Source: Clostridiales bacterium (lineage in GTDB: Bacteria > Bacillota > Clostridia > UBA1381). From it: a stretch of DNA of 64,000 nt. The translations under genes and the position numbers were made by a program. The notes below the pieces were generated by a model, which saw nothing but the letters and a program-made list of their open reading frames with translations, was not told where the DNA came from and searched no databases. The stretch's first letter is position 1. Every line of letters begins with the position of its first letter. Below, piece by piece: positions 26,001 to 34,039 of the stretch. The stretch is from positions 16,004 through 80,003 of the forward strand of contig JAQXZB010000007.1 in the NCBI GenBank assembly GCA_029226975.1, written 5' to 3'.

Positions 26001-28645
26001 ACTATGCCTAAATATGCCGCCGTACTTACATACGGCTCGTACCACTCGCCCTCTGAAACGTCCTCAAATTTGTTCTTTGCTTCCTCAACGGGACTTTGGG
26101 AAAGCGCGCCCATAAGAATTTTTACAAACTGCTCCCTTGTAACCGGCACTTCCGCTCCGAACACGCCCTCGGAAATTCCGTCTATAATATTTAAAACATA
26201 CAGAGCCTGCACCGAGGAATACGCCCAGTGCGAGGAGGGAACGTCCGAAAATACCGTCTTTTTAAGCGGCTCGCCCGACGGGCTGTTTACCTCGCCGGAG
26301 ACAATTATATTCCCCGCTCCGCTGCTGCCGCTTCCGGTTATGCCGGAGGTCTGTACATTTTCGCGCCACGCCGACATTAGCTTGTTAAAGTCCGAAAACG
26401 CATTTATTGTGTTTTGTGAAACATAGGCTAAAAAGTCTGTTTTCTCGTTTTGGGAAAGTGCGGCGTATTTGTCCGTATCAAAGCCCTTTGATATTCTCGC
26501 CGCGTTATTTTCCATAAGCTCCTTTATTTTTGAATAGTTTGGAACATTGTTTATCGCATATATTAAGCACTCATCCAAAAAGCTCTCGTTTGCCTCCTCA
26601 AGGGTTTGGTATGTACCATTTGAAACCCGCTCCAATACCGCCTTTGCCGAGCCGCTTACATATTCCTTATAATAATCCGCTGAGGTGTCAAAGCCCAGTA
26701 TATCGTTATAGCCGTTAAAGAGCAGCAAAAGCACCTCTGCGTCATTTTTGTTTACAAGAGCCAGCGCCGTTTCGCGCTCTATTGCATTTCTTACCTCGTC
26801 TATACATGAAACGTTCTTGTCCGCCTTAACAAGGACCTCGCTCTGCTCAGCCGCGCCAAGTCTTTCCCAAAGCCGGGCAGGTACGGACAGTAGCTTTTCA
26901 TATGTTTTGTAAAAGCCGGCTGCCGAGGACGGGGAAAGAGCCTTGTAATCCTTTATACACTCCGCCGTTTCCTCCTCGGAAGCATTGTAGAAGCTGCGCT
27001 CGGTCAGTTCCGCGCCGTAGGAAATTAAAACGCTCATTTCGCCGGTGTTTTTATCGCCCAGAAAAACGCTCTCGCTGATTTTTCCATCCACAGCATTTGC
27101 CGAACGCACACAGATAATTCCGGAAGCGTTTTTAATGATTATAAGTGCCGCGCCGTCATAGGCATCCGCGCTTATATTCAAAGTATCCGTTTCCTGCGAA
27201 AACCTTGCCGAAAGTCCCGAAAGCGCACCACCGCTCGGTACTGCGCCTATTTCCTTATAGGGCAGCTCAAAGGGCGCTGCGATAAGCTCAAAGTCCGAAA
27301 AATCCTTTACAACAAACACCTGAGCGCTTTTGTTTTGGGCGTTTATGTCAAGGGTAAATTCCTTTGTCTGTCCCGCCGCAATGCTCACAGGCGCCGCGCT
27401 TACGCATCCTGCAGGCTCGCCGGTGGTTTTGTCCGTCAATGACACCAAAACTCCCGCGCGCATTTGACCATTACGGCTTTCGTTTATAACGGGAATTGTC
27501 ACAGAGGAGGAAATATCGCCTTTTATATCGTCCTTTACCACTCTTATGCCATCGCGGAGTGTAAAGCTTATTTTATAGGTTTTTCTCACCTTGCCCGATG
27601 CGCTTGTCACTGTGATAAAACCCTGACCCGGCAGGGCTTCGGGTACGGCAAGGGTGTATTTTGCGCCGGAGGTTGGTTGGTTTACGTTGGTTTTTTGTAT
27701 TTCGGGAGCTTCGAGATTTACCGTCAAATGCTCCGAAATATCACCCGGCTCAATATATCCGGGCACTGCAACCTCATTTATATCCGCCGACGGGTCAAAG
27801 CCCGAAACCTCGGCTCCGTCCACTGCTATGGATTTTATATTGGCGTTTTCATGATACAGCTCCTCTCCGGCAGAGGGCGGATTTATTGCCGGCTCATCCT
27901 CGGAGGAACGGTCAAATAGCACCTCGTCTATAATAAGCGGCTCTGTCCAGGGCGTTTCCCATGTGGAGTCATCGGGATTTGCGCCGAAGTAATCCTTATA
28001 GGGAAACACAAAGGACATTGACTTTACCGAGGTGTAGCTCTCGTCCGAAATACCGTCATACATATTCGTGCCGTTTCCGGTAAAGGCATTGGTCGGAATA
28101 CTTATGTATGCCCACTCGCCGGTATTGGGAAGCTGAAACTTTTTTGAATATTTCTTTTCGCCCCCGGTTGTGTTAAACTTGAAAATCATCTCAAGAGTAC
28201 GGCTCTGTGCCGCGCCAAGACCCGTATGGTCAACGGTTTTGGGCGTATATACATACATCGACACAGTCTTTGTATCACGCATAACATCAAGAAGTCTTGT
28301 ACTTTGTCCGCCTACGGTTATATCGGAATTTTTAAAATTAAACACATATTCGTTATAGCGCATTGCGGCATTGGCTATTTTAAAGCCGTAATAGGTTATC
28401 TGCGTTGCCCTGCCGAATTTGCCCTCCACATAGGATTTTGACAAATTGGGCTGCGGGGGAGTTTGGCTTGTGCCGCCGCTGTAGCCCCACATGGAATCAA
28501 ACAGCGAATCGGAGTCCATGCCCAGCTTGTAATTAAACTTCGCCGCACCCTCCTCGGCATACACCGCAGCAGGCATATATATCCCTACGGTCACAACCGC
28601 CAAAATCAGCGATAAAAGCCGTTTTATATAATTATTCTTGTTCAT
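23024..28645 (-). CDS. Giant SLH-domain surface protein of the polysaccharide locus
   Basis: 1873 residues. Signal peptide to about residue 31; a beta domain with DxxGYSG-like CBM features (about 35-260); a cadherin-like/Big-type segment (about 270-370); a helical region (about 560-770); and three clear SLH repeats (about 798-985) containing FSDVPSSHWAYSSV, FEDVSEGEWYEPYV and SGMDDGSFRPKDSATRAQ. A second, weaker SLH-like triad follows (about 1000-1150), then a 700-residue C-terminal region shared with the 988-residue neighbour. The SLH repeats should tether it to secondary wall polysaccharide. It may present or capture the polysaccharide for the GH5 enzymes, a role filled by SusD-like proteins in Bacteroidetes; that comparison is inference. 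It carries two in-frame GDTK repeat-motif copies (24430 and 24536). Confidence 0.82.
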   Translation of the reverse strand: MNKNNYIKRLLSLILAVVTVGIYMPAAVYAEEGAAKFNYKLGMDSDSLFDSMWGYSGGTSQTPPQPNLSKSYVEGKFGRATQITYYGFKIANAAMRYNEYVFNFKNSDITVGGQSTRLLDVMRDTKTVSMYVYTPKTVDHTGLGAAQSRTLEMIFKFNTTGGEKKYSKKFQLPNTGEWAYISIPTNAFTGNGTNMYDGISDESYTSVKSMSFVFPYKDYFGANPDDSTWETPWTEPLIIDEVLFDRSSEDEPAINPPSAGEELYHENANIKSIAVDGAEVSGFDPSADINEVAVPGYIEPGDISEHLTVNLEAPEIQKTNVNQPTSGAKYTLAVPEALPGQGFITVTSASGKVRKTYKISFTLRDGIRVVKDDIKGDISSSVTIPVINESRNGQMRAGVLVSLTDKTTGEPAGCVSAAPVSIAAGQTKEFTLDINAQNKSAQVFVVKDFSDFELIAAPFELPYKEIGAVPSGGALSGLSARFSQETDTLNISADAYDGAALIIIKNASGIICVRSANAVDGKISESVFLGDKNTGEMSVLISYGAELTERSFYNASEEETAECIKDYKALSPSSAAGFYKTYEKLLSVPARLWERLGAAEQSEVLVKADKNVSCIDEVRNAIERETALALVNKNDAEVLLLLFNGYNDILGFDTSADYYKEYVSGSAKAVLERVSNGTYQTLEEANESFLDECLIYAINNVPNYSKIKELMENNAARISKGFDTDKYAALSQNEKTDFLAYVSQNTINAFSDFNKLMSAWRENVQTSGITGSGSSGAGNIIVSGEVNSPSGEPLKKTVFSDVPSSHWAYSSVQALYVLNIIDGISEGVFGAEVPVTREQFVKILMGALSQSPVEEAKNKFEDVSEGEWYEPYVSTAAYLGIVEGIEDNKFGVGAKITRQDMAVLIARALRKMGASVPDRTGKFEDDGDISDYAKKSVYGLYALGLISGMDDGSFRPKDSATRAQSAKLLYDVYSYINGSAKEELEAYGTLYKKLSALGLMNIKKNASDTVTRGEFAKIMSAFAGMKNNAVSESAVFADVPQNSAYYNEVMFLYGMNIISAEDGVFRPGDPVTAEYAAELLVKALGYGAVMNAEGVEDYYAAAVKHKLLCEGLEDRTAPMSLDMVMKLIDYAKDADIVKADLSKTPPEYIMTDQSAIYYYHKIVTIKDILRSAGNRAADAGSMSASDSVGIGKVFYTYADPEAYKYLGYEVKAYYSEDDEVLKYVEPTEKNKVLHIDGSLTDRFENSAIYYFADKTSSSKRSEEIPKSARLMKNYNYVSVLDIADYEGAEEIILTDNNGDGKWETVNLIDEDVYFVNQISSDTGTIYDYYGQKSIKPEHDMTFNVYDINGAAMKISDIAVNDVLSVLGDTKGENYVIYVSRQRDEGLISASGEENGEAFVTVGDTKYFAADNMDLRSLKKLSPGNGVTVYLSHRGKIAHVLYNHKFSDFNYGYVVKTALDEGSDMPVIKLYTDEGALTTLKLATKASADGERISTAGELDAVLKNANIDTSSVNQLIRFKTNAQGEINEIKTAAYVDDIDLYTSSADFTRYHDLEESYYHSLYKAYVGYVRMAPDTIIITVPEDEAKAGRESAYSVTPFEKLGSGTHSKVEIYNMSEDKTAGVAVIHSDSSAGSALNANSTAMVIKSISDVLIDGETRKRLTVLHNGIERDYNMAQDCSIERYYTSGGVSAASVLSKGDIIRAAINGNEEICDYHKVFDLDNSDDPAIINRGMESEGQKEYDGSKHTLIAYYKNAENGNDDVLCGRIWQGDGNSAWFPGVKFSMEMGYAKEVHNNTIIMAPYPGSLADNKGSADRYIKLNNRRVYIIDEVNDEIKLGTPEDIISAQYAGEENASRIIAERHSDVASCVIIVKRR

Positions 28646-28672
28646 ATTATAACCATCCCTTCGTTCAAGGAT

Positions 28673-31225
28673 TTATTTAACCGTCAGCTTATACGTCATC
28701 GGTTCTATTCCGTTACCCGACTCATCTTTTACAGTGACATAGTAAACGCCCTTTTTATCCTTCGGGATATTTAAGGCAAAGTTGGTAAGAGAATAGCTTC
28801 GCCACGGGTAATGGGGATAGGAAACGTAACCGCCGTAGCAGTCGTATTTTGCATTTTTCACATCATCTGTCGGCAGACCCGAAATACTCATTTCACCCTC
28901 AACATGGCGGTCGGTTTTGTTCATAAGATGAATACTTATATGCTCCTCTTTGCCCGCCTCTATTTCAAACTCCTTGGGTATCTGTAATATCACGTTGTCA
29001 GGGTATTTGGTTTGTACGGTGCTTATTTGGGGACTTTCTTTCGGCTCCTTATGAGATGTGTAATCCGCCTTTAGTTCTTCACCCTCGTTGGTAAAGGCAA
29101 AGTCCGAAATAACAACACTGCCGCTGCTTTCCAGGGTCAGATTAAACAGACTTATAAACCTGAGCCGCTGCATATGCAGTATATCGCTCATTCCCAAATC
29201 GGAAATTCTGAATTTATACTGCTTCCACTCGGTCGAATTAACGTCAAAGGCTATGGTAAAACGTTCCAGCTCACGCTTTTTGAAATTACTTCTCTGTTCG
29301 TTTTTATTGGTACCCTTCTCCTCCTCGAAACGGAGCATAAATTTCTGCTTTGAGCCGTCGCCCTTTGCCCAGAAGGTGAAATAGGTCGCGTCATTTATAT
29401 CCCATGATGCGGGAATTGTTGCTCTTGCCTGCCCGCCGTAGGAATTTTGGGGACAGTTGTAGTAGAACTTAACCGCCGAGCCGCCGCTGTGTGAGGGAAC
29501 GTTTTGGGAAACATATGTAAAGGAGTCGCCGACGCTGTTTTCATCGTCCTCCCATGCGTTCCATGTCATTTTGTCCTTTTGGGTCTTGTCGCTTACGGTA
29601 AAGACCTCTTTTTCCTCATAGGGCAGACCGCCTATTGTAATATTATCCACCGAAAAACTTCCTCTGCCCTCCTCTAAGGAAGTAAACATTACCGACTCAA
29701 TCATGTCTGTGTCCAAAAGTCCCGTATTGCCCTTAAACACATCAAGGGGCAGGTAATAGTTTTTCCAGTTCGTATGCAAATCAAGCGGCATATATGTTGT
29801 AAACTGTCTGCCGTCCTTAAGCTCTATGCCTATTCCTATTTTGCGCATATCTCCGTCGCCTTTAACGTCAAAGGCAAGCCATGACGCACCGCTAAGATCC
29901 CAATCAAGCTTTGCCGATGCGGCACTGTCCCAGAAATCTCCCTCCTCGTCATGGGCGCTTCTGTCAAAGGCAACAAGCAGTCCGCCGCTTTCGTCTTTGC
30001 CGTAATTTCCACTCTCGCAGCGCACCTCATCTCCGTAAACCTTAAAATCCGCCGCCGTATCGTCAAAATCAACCGTCCTCTCCCATGTGGACAGGGGCGA
30101 GGGGTCCTCATAGCTTCTGTACCGTTCCTCGGGACGGGTTTCGGGGTTGTGAAGCAGACGGTATTTCATATACTGCCCGGAGTATTTTGTCGGGTAAAAG
30201 GTTTCATAATCAATAAACATCGCCGGATTTGCACCTATATGAAAGGACCAGCAGGTGTAGTTAAGCTCATTTCTTTCTATATAATCATGTATTTCGTTCA
30301 TCCATACATGGGGGTATTCGCATATGTAATTATCGTACCAGTCAAAAAGCCGCTCACCCCAGTGTCCGTATTCGCCCACAAGAATGGGAACATCATCAAC
30401 AACGCAGTCTAACGCCTTTTCCACCGGATTGTACTCCGGCTTCATGGGGTAAATATGGGTATCGTAAATTATACCGTTGCCCTCCATGCCCTTTGGCTCC
30501 TCAAGGCGGTAGCCATGCTCAAGCCCGTCATAGCCGTCCTCTATTCCGTTTAAGTAATACGCCCAGTCCAGACCTCCGGCAATAACGATATTCCTTGCGC
30601 CAAAGCTCCTTATCATATCGAGTATCTGCTGATGTCCCCAGATTTTTATGGTCTTTTCGCCGTAGGCATCCGAGGTCTGAAGCGTGCCGCCGTTTTTCCA
30701 CTGATCCCATGAAATATCATGGGGCTCGTTTAAAAGTCCGAATATTACGCCGGGATTGTTCTTATAAATCTGCACCGCGTCCTCCCAAAAACGCTTGTTC
30801 TGGTCGGTTATGGCGTAAAATTCATGAAGATTTAAAATAACATACTTGCCCCGCGAGGTCACCTGCTGTATTATATCGTCAACCTTTCGTCTGTAATCGC
30901 TGTAGTTGCCGTTTTGGTACCATTCCTGACCGAACCAGAATTTCGAGTGAACGCACAGCCTTACACAGTTGGCGTTCCACTGGTCGAGAAGTATTCCCAA
31001 ACGTCTGTTAAGGTCGTTGTCACCGCCGGTTGCCCACTGCAGGTCGGGGATATTCGCACCCATAAGCCGAACCCGCTCACCCTCGGCATTTACTATATAT
31101 CGTCCCTCAACATGAAGCTCCGAGGGTGTCTGATTTTTAAAGTCGCTACCCGAGGATACCGCCGCCGAGGCGCCTAAACCCAAAACCAGGGACAGCGACA
31201 GCAAAAAAGCAAAAAGTTTTTTCAT
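28673..31225 (-). CDS. Secreted GH5 glycoside hydrolase with two CBM-like domains
   Basis: 850 residues. Signal peptide (1-22), then a GH5 catalytic domain to about 370. The acid/base Glu167 is in IFGLLNEPH and the nucleophile is probably Glu285 in ILVGEYGHWG. Two CBM11-like beta sandwiches (about 385-540 and 545-725) each contain an SFSVDNITI or VVISDFAF type end strand, and a short Ig-like domain closes the protein. It is a paralogue of the 1380-residue GH5: both share WAY...G and GIIYDTHIYP around the barrel. It probably cleaves the same or a related beta-glucan backbone. It lies between the permease genes and the giant SLH gene. Confidence 0.88.
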   Translation of the reverse strand: MKKLFAFLLSLSLVLGLGASAAVSSGSDFKNQTPSELHVEGRYIVNAEGERVRLMGANIPDLQWATGGDNDLNRRLGILLDQWNANCVRLCVHSKFWFGQEWYQNGNYSDYRRKVDDIIQQVTSRGKYVILNLHEFYAITDQNKRFWEDAVQIYKNNPGVIFGLLNEPHDISWDQWKNGGTLQTSDAYGEKTIKIWGHQQILDMIRSFGARNIVIAGGLDWAYYLNGIEDGYDGLEHGYRLEEPKGMEGNGIIYDTHIYPMKPEYNPVEKALDCVVDDVPILVGEYGHWGERLFDWYDNYICEYPHVWMNEIHDYIERNELNYTCWSFHIGANPAMFIDYETFYPTKYSGQYMKYRLLHNPETRPEERYRSYEDPSPLSTWERTVDFDDTAADFKVYGDEVRCESGNYGKDESGGLLVAFDRSAHDEEGDFWDSAASAKLDWDLSGASWLAFDVKGDGDMRKIGIGIELKDGRQFTTYMPLDLHTNWKNYYLPLDVFKGNTGLLDTDMIESVMFTSLEEGRGSFSVDNITIGGLPYEEKEVFTVSDKTQKDKMTWNAWEDDENSVGDSFTYVSQNVPSHSGGSAVKFYYNCPQNSYGGQARATIPASWDINDATYFTFWAKGDGSKQKFMLRFEEEKGTNKNEQRSNFKKRELERFTIAFDVNSTEWKQYKFRISDLGMSDILHMQRLRFISLFNLTLESSGSVVISDFAFTNEGEELKADYTSHKEPKESPQISTVQTKYPDNVILQIPKEFEIEAGKEEHISIHLMNKTDRHVEGEMSISGLPTDDVKNAKYDCYGGYVSYPHYPWRSYSLTNFALNIPKDKKGVYYVTVKDESGNGIEPMTYKLTVK

Positions 31226-31241
31226 TTTTCTCTCCTCTTTC

Positions 31242-32126
31242 TTATTCCTTAACCGCTCCTACCGTTAAGCCCTGTATAAAGTATTTCTGGAAGAAGGGAT
31301 ATACTATAAGTATGGGTCCCGTAGCTATAATACACAGAGCCATTCTCGCGCCCTCCTTCGGCACGTTCGCCAGCAGACTTGCAGAGCCCATAAGTGCCGA
31401 ATTTTCACTGAGCATCTGTATATTTGAAATCATGCTCTGTAAAAGGAACTGTAAATTATACATTTTAGGCTCCGTTACAAAATACAGAGGAAGCGTCCAG
31501 TCATTCCAGTAGGTCAGTGTCGCAAACAATCCTATTGTCGCAAGCCCCGGCACCGCCAAAGGCATTACAAGATTAAAGAATATCCTCCATTCTCCCGCAC
31601 CGTCTATTTTTGCCGACTCGATAATCGCCGCAGGTATCGACATGGAGAAGAACGAGCGCATTACTATAACGTGCCATGCGTTCATAACATACGGTAAAAT
31701 CATTGCCCATACAGAGTTTTTAAGATGAAGCATATTTGTACATATCATGTACCAGGAAACCACACCGCCGGAAAAGAGCATTGTAAAGAACGCCAAGAAC
31801 ATGAACAGCTTTCTGTAGGCAAAGTCCTTTCTTGAAAGCGGGTAGGCATAAAGTGCCACAACAAGCGTTGAAGTCACCGCGCCTATAACGGTTACGATTA
31901 TTGTTACGCCGTAGGCACGGACTATTGTCGCGCCGGTGGAAACTATGTAGCGGTAAGCGTCAACGGACCATACCTTGGGTATTACGTTAAAGCCGTATTC
32001 GGCAAGCGCCGTTTCGTCGGTAAGGGATATTCCGATTACCAAAAGCACCGGGTACACGCACACAACCGCTATTATTACAAACAGAATATCCAGCAGGATA
32101 TTGGTAAGATTGAATTTTCTTTTCAT
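31242..32126 (-). CDS. ABC sugar transporter permease, LplC type
   Basis: Inner permease subunit of a carbohydrate ABC importer. 294 residues with six hydrophobic segments and the EAA loop KIDGAGEWRIFFNLVMPLA that contacts the ATPase. The N-terminal FDILLDxLFVIIAVVCVYPV-like helix and the C-terminal LTVGAVKE are typical of the LplC/YtcP group, which imports complex oligosaccharides. Its partner is the LplB-type gene 14 nt upstream. No solute-binding protein or ATPase gene is next to it; a shared ATPase elsewhere is usual in Firmicutes. Confidence 0.92.
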   Translation of the reverse strand: MKRKFNLTNILLDILFVIIAVVCVYPVLLVIGISLTDETALAEYGFNVIPKVWSVDAYRYIVSTGATIVRAYGVTIIVTVIGAVTSTLVVALYAYPLSRKDFAYRKLFMFLAFFTMLFSGGVVSWYMICTNMLHLKNSVWAMILPYVMNAWHVIVMRSFFSMSIPAAIIESAKIDGAGEWRIFFNLVMPLAVPGLATIGLFATLTYWNDWTLPLYFVTEPKMYNLQFLLQSMISNIQMLSENSALMGSASLLANVPKEGARMALCIIATGPILIVYPFFQKYFIQGLTVGAVKE

Positions 32127-32140
32127 TTTTCGTATCCTCC

Positions 32141-33070
32141 TTAGAACAATGCGCTGTCGGGGTCAATTTTTCTTACAATCAGATTTGTTGTCATAACAAG
32201 CACAAAGCCCACAATCGACTGATAGAATGACGCCGCCGAAGCCATACCCACGCTTCCCGTACCCGCCGAGGTCAGCATATTATATACATAAGTGCTTATT
32301 ACGTTTGTTGCGGGATAAAGCGCACCGGTATTTAAGGGAACCTGATAGAACAGCCCGAAGTCCGCGCTGAATATCTTGCCCACATTCATTATTGTAAGAA
32401 TTATCATAAGCGGCACAAGAGCGGGAATGGTTATGTAGCGTATTCTCTGCCATCTTGACGCACCGTCAATCTGCGCCGCCTCATAGAGCTGAGTATCGAT
32501 ACCGGCTATCGCGGCAAGGTACACAACACTGCCGTAGCCCGTACTTTTCCAGAAATTTACGAATACCAAAATCCAAGGCCAAGCCCCCACCGTTGCGTAC
32601 CAATCTATAGGCTCAAAGCCCAAAGCCGGAAGCACCGCCCGGTTTAAAACACCGTTTTCAACGTGCAAAAACGCCAGAACAAGATAGCTTACTATTACAT
32701 AAGAAAGAAAATGCGGCATTAAAACAATGGTCTGACACACCTTTGAAAACATCTTGCTACGAAGCTCGTTAAGCCCCACCGCCATGGCAACGTTTAATAC
32801 CAGTCCGCCGAATATAAACAGCAGATTATATAAAATTGTATTTCGCGTGATTACCCATGCGTCGGGACTGGAGAACATGAACTCAAAGTTCTTAAGTCCG
32901 TTCCATGGACTTCCCCATATTCCCTGGGCAAAATTATATTTTTTAAACGCGATAATTATGCCGAACATCGGCAGATATGAAAACAACAGCAAAAACACCG
33001 TACCGGGAAGCACCATCATAAGCAACGGTGTATTGTTTTTTAAGGTTTTTAAATACCTGTGATTTTTCAT
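32141..33070 (-). CDS. ABC sugar transporter permease, LplB type
   Basis: First gene of the large polysaccharide operon. 309 residues with six predicted transmembrane helices and the EAA loop QIDGASRWQRIRYITIPAL. The long N-terminal cytoplasmic/first-helix region and the MVLPGTVFLLLFSYLPMFG segment are characteristic of LplB. It should form a heterodimeric channel with the LplC-type protein to import the oligosaccharides released by the GH5 enzymes. GGGAGTG precedes the ATG. Confidence 0.92.
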   Translation of the reverse strand: MKNHRYLKTLKNNTPLLMMVLPGTVFLLLFSYLPMFGIIIAFKKYNFAQGIWGSPWNGLKNFEFMFSSPDAWVITRNTILYNLLFIFGGLVLNVAMAVGLNELRSKMFSKVCQTIVLMPHFLSYVIVSYLVLAFLHVENGVLNRAVLPALGFEPIDWYATVGAWPWILVFVNFWKSTGYGSVVYLAAIAGIDTQLYEAAQIDGASRWQRIRYITIPALVPLMIILTIMNVGKIFSADFGLFYQVPLNTGALYPATNVISTYVYNMLTSAGTGSVGMASAASFYQSIVGFVLVMTTNLIVRKIDPDSALF

Positions 33071-33104
33071 GTGATTTCACTCCCATAATAATTTTTTCAA
33101 TAAA

Positions 33105-33143
33105 ATTATAGCATGGGGGGATTTTGGTGTAAACGAGGTAAAC
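33105..33143 (-). promoter_or_regulatory. Promoter and direct-repeat operator of the polysaccharide operon
   Basis: Minus-strand TTTACA (33128-33133), 17-bp spacer, TATAAT (33105-33110). On the plus strand two direct GTAAAC repeats (33129-33134 and 33138-33143), 9 bp apart, overlap and flank the -35 box. Such spaced direct repeats are a plausible binding site for an AraC-type or response-regulator activator; no regulator gene lies nearby. Confidence 0.65.
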
Positions 33144-33166
33144 TTTAATAAGCGTCGGTTTTCTTA

Positions 33167-33192
33167 ACAAAAAAATAAGGACCGCAGTCCCT
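33167..33192 (-). terminator. Terminator after pflA
   Basis: Minus-strand AGGGAC-TGCG-GTCCT followed by TATTTTTTT. The stem begins at the pflA stop codon and insulates the polysaccharide operon from pfl transcription. Confidence 0.85.
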
Positions 33193-33907
33193 ATTTCTCT
33201 ATCAGTCTGTCGGCAAGGCTTTGAAGCTTCAAAAGCCGGTCCTTGTCCATCGCTTCCGCTCCCGCAAGGGGGTTTTTTATTCCCAGAGCTTCGTACTTGA
33301 AAAATCCCATGGTATGAAAGCCCAAAAGCTTATACCTGATAACGCATTGCTTTTTTCTTATAATATCCGCATAGCGTTCTATGTATTCCTCACTGTCATT
33401 TATGCCGGGAACTATCACAGTTCGTACCCAGACGCGCTTTTTTTCCTTTTCGAGATAATCGAAAAATTCCATGACTTTTTCAAAATCTCCGCCGGTATAG
33501 CGCTTATAATCCTCGGCATTGGGGAATTTTATATCCAAAATCACAAGCTCCGCGCCCGAAACCGCGCGCTTTACTTCCTCGTTAAGCTCCACACAGCCGC
33601 AGGTGTCCAAATCGTAGTTTATGCCGTATTTTTTAAGAAGCTTTGCCGTTTCGTTTATGAACGGCGCGCTCAAAAGCGGCTCACCGCCGGAAAAAACCGC
33701 GCCGCCCTTATCCTTAAAATACGGCTTGTACCGGCGTATTTTCTCCGCAAGCCGCACCGGCGTGTACACCTCTCCCGTATCAAACCATGTGTCGGGATTG
33801 TGGCAGTACACGCAGCGCAGCGGACAGCCGGTAAAAAACACTCCGTAGCGTATGCCCTCGCCGTCCAAGGCGGCGAGGCTTTCAAATGAATGTATTTTTG
33901 TTTCCAT
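33191..33907 (-). CDS. pflA: Pyruvate formate-lyase activating enzyme
   Basis: Radical SAM enzyme that installs the glycyl radical on PflB. 238 residues; the CX3CX2C motif is Cys28, Cys32 and Cys35 in FTGCPLRCVYCHNPDTW. GGEPLL follows for SAM binding and the C-terminal LLGFHTMG is typical of PflA. The ATG at 33907 is preceded only by a weak GGAG-like site. It is separated from pflB by 130 nt that hold a structured repeat element, and it is bounded downstream by a terminator. Confidence 0.95.
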   Translation of the reverse strand: METKIHSFESLAALDGEGIRYGVFFTGCPLRCVYCHNPDTWFDTGEVYTPVRLAEKIRRYKPYFKDKGGAVFSGGEPLLSAPFINETAKLLKKYGINYDLDTCGCVELNEEVKRAVSGAELVILDIKFPNAEDYKRYTGGDFEKVMEFFDYLEKEKKRVWVRTVIVPGINDSEEYIERYADIIRKKQCVIRYKLLGFHTMGFFKYEALGIKNPLAGAEAMDKDRLLKLQSLADRLIEK

Positions 33908-33918
33908 ATTTATTCTCC

Positions 33919-34039
33919 AACGGGCATTTCGTCCTTCGGACGAGCTAATCTAAGCAGGTCGCCCTTTACAGCGAGTGTGCTGTATGTGTATACCGCCGCG
34001 AGCGAAAAAGGGTGAGATGCGACGAGTATTTTGTCCGTT
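33919..34039. repeat. Intergenic structured repeat, copy A (pflB-pflA gap)
   Basis: About 120 nt sharing a core with copy B at 43885-43994. The core (33961-34013) has GCCCTTT / AAAGGG as outer arms around CAGC-loop-GCTG and the conserved stretch GTATACCGCC. Flanking arms AACGGGC (33919-33925) and GTCCGTT (34033-34039) can also pair. The arms differ in sequence from copy B yet still pair, which suggests a conserved folded element, either RNA or a small mobile repeat. One flanking arm overlaps the pflB stop codon. Confidence 0.65.
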
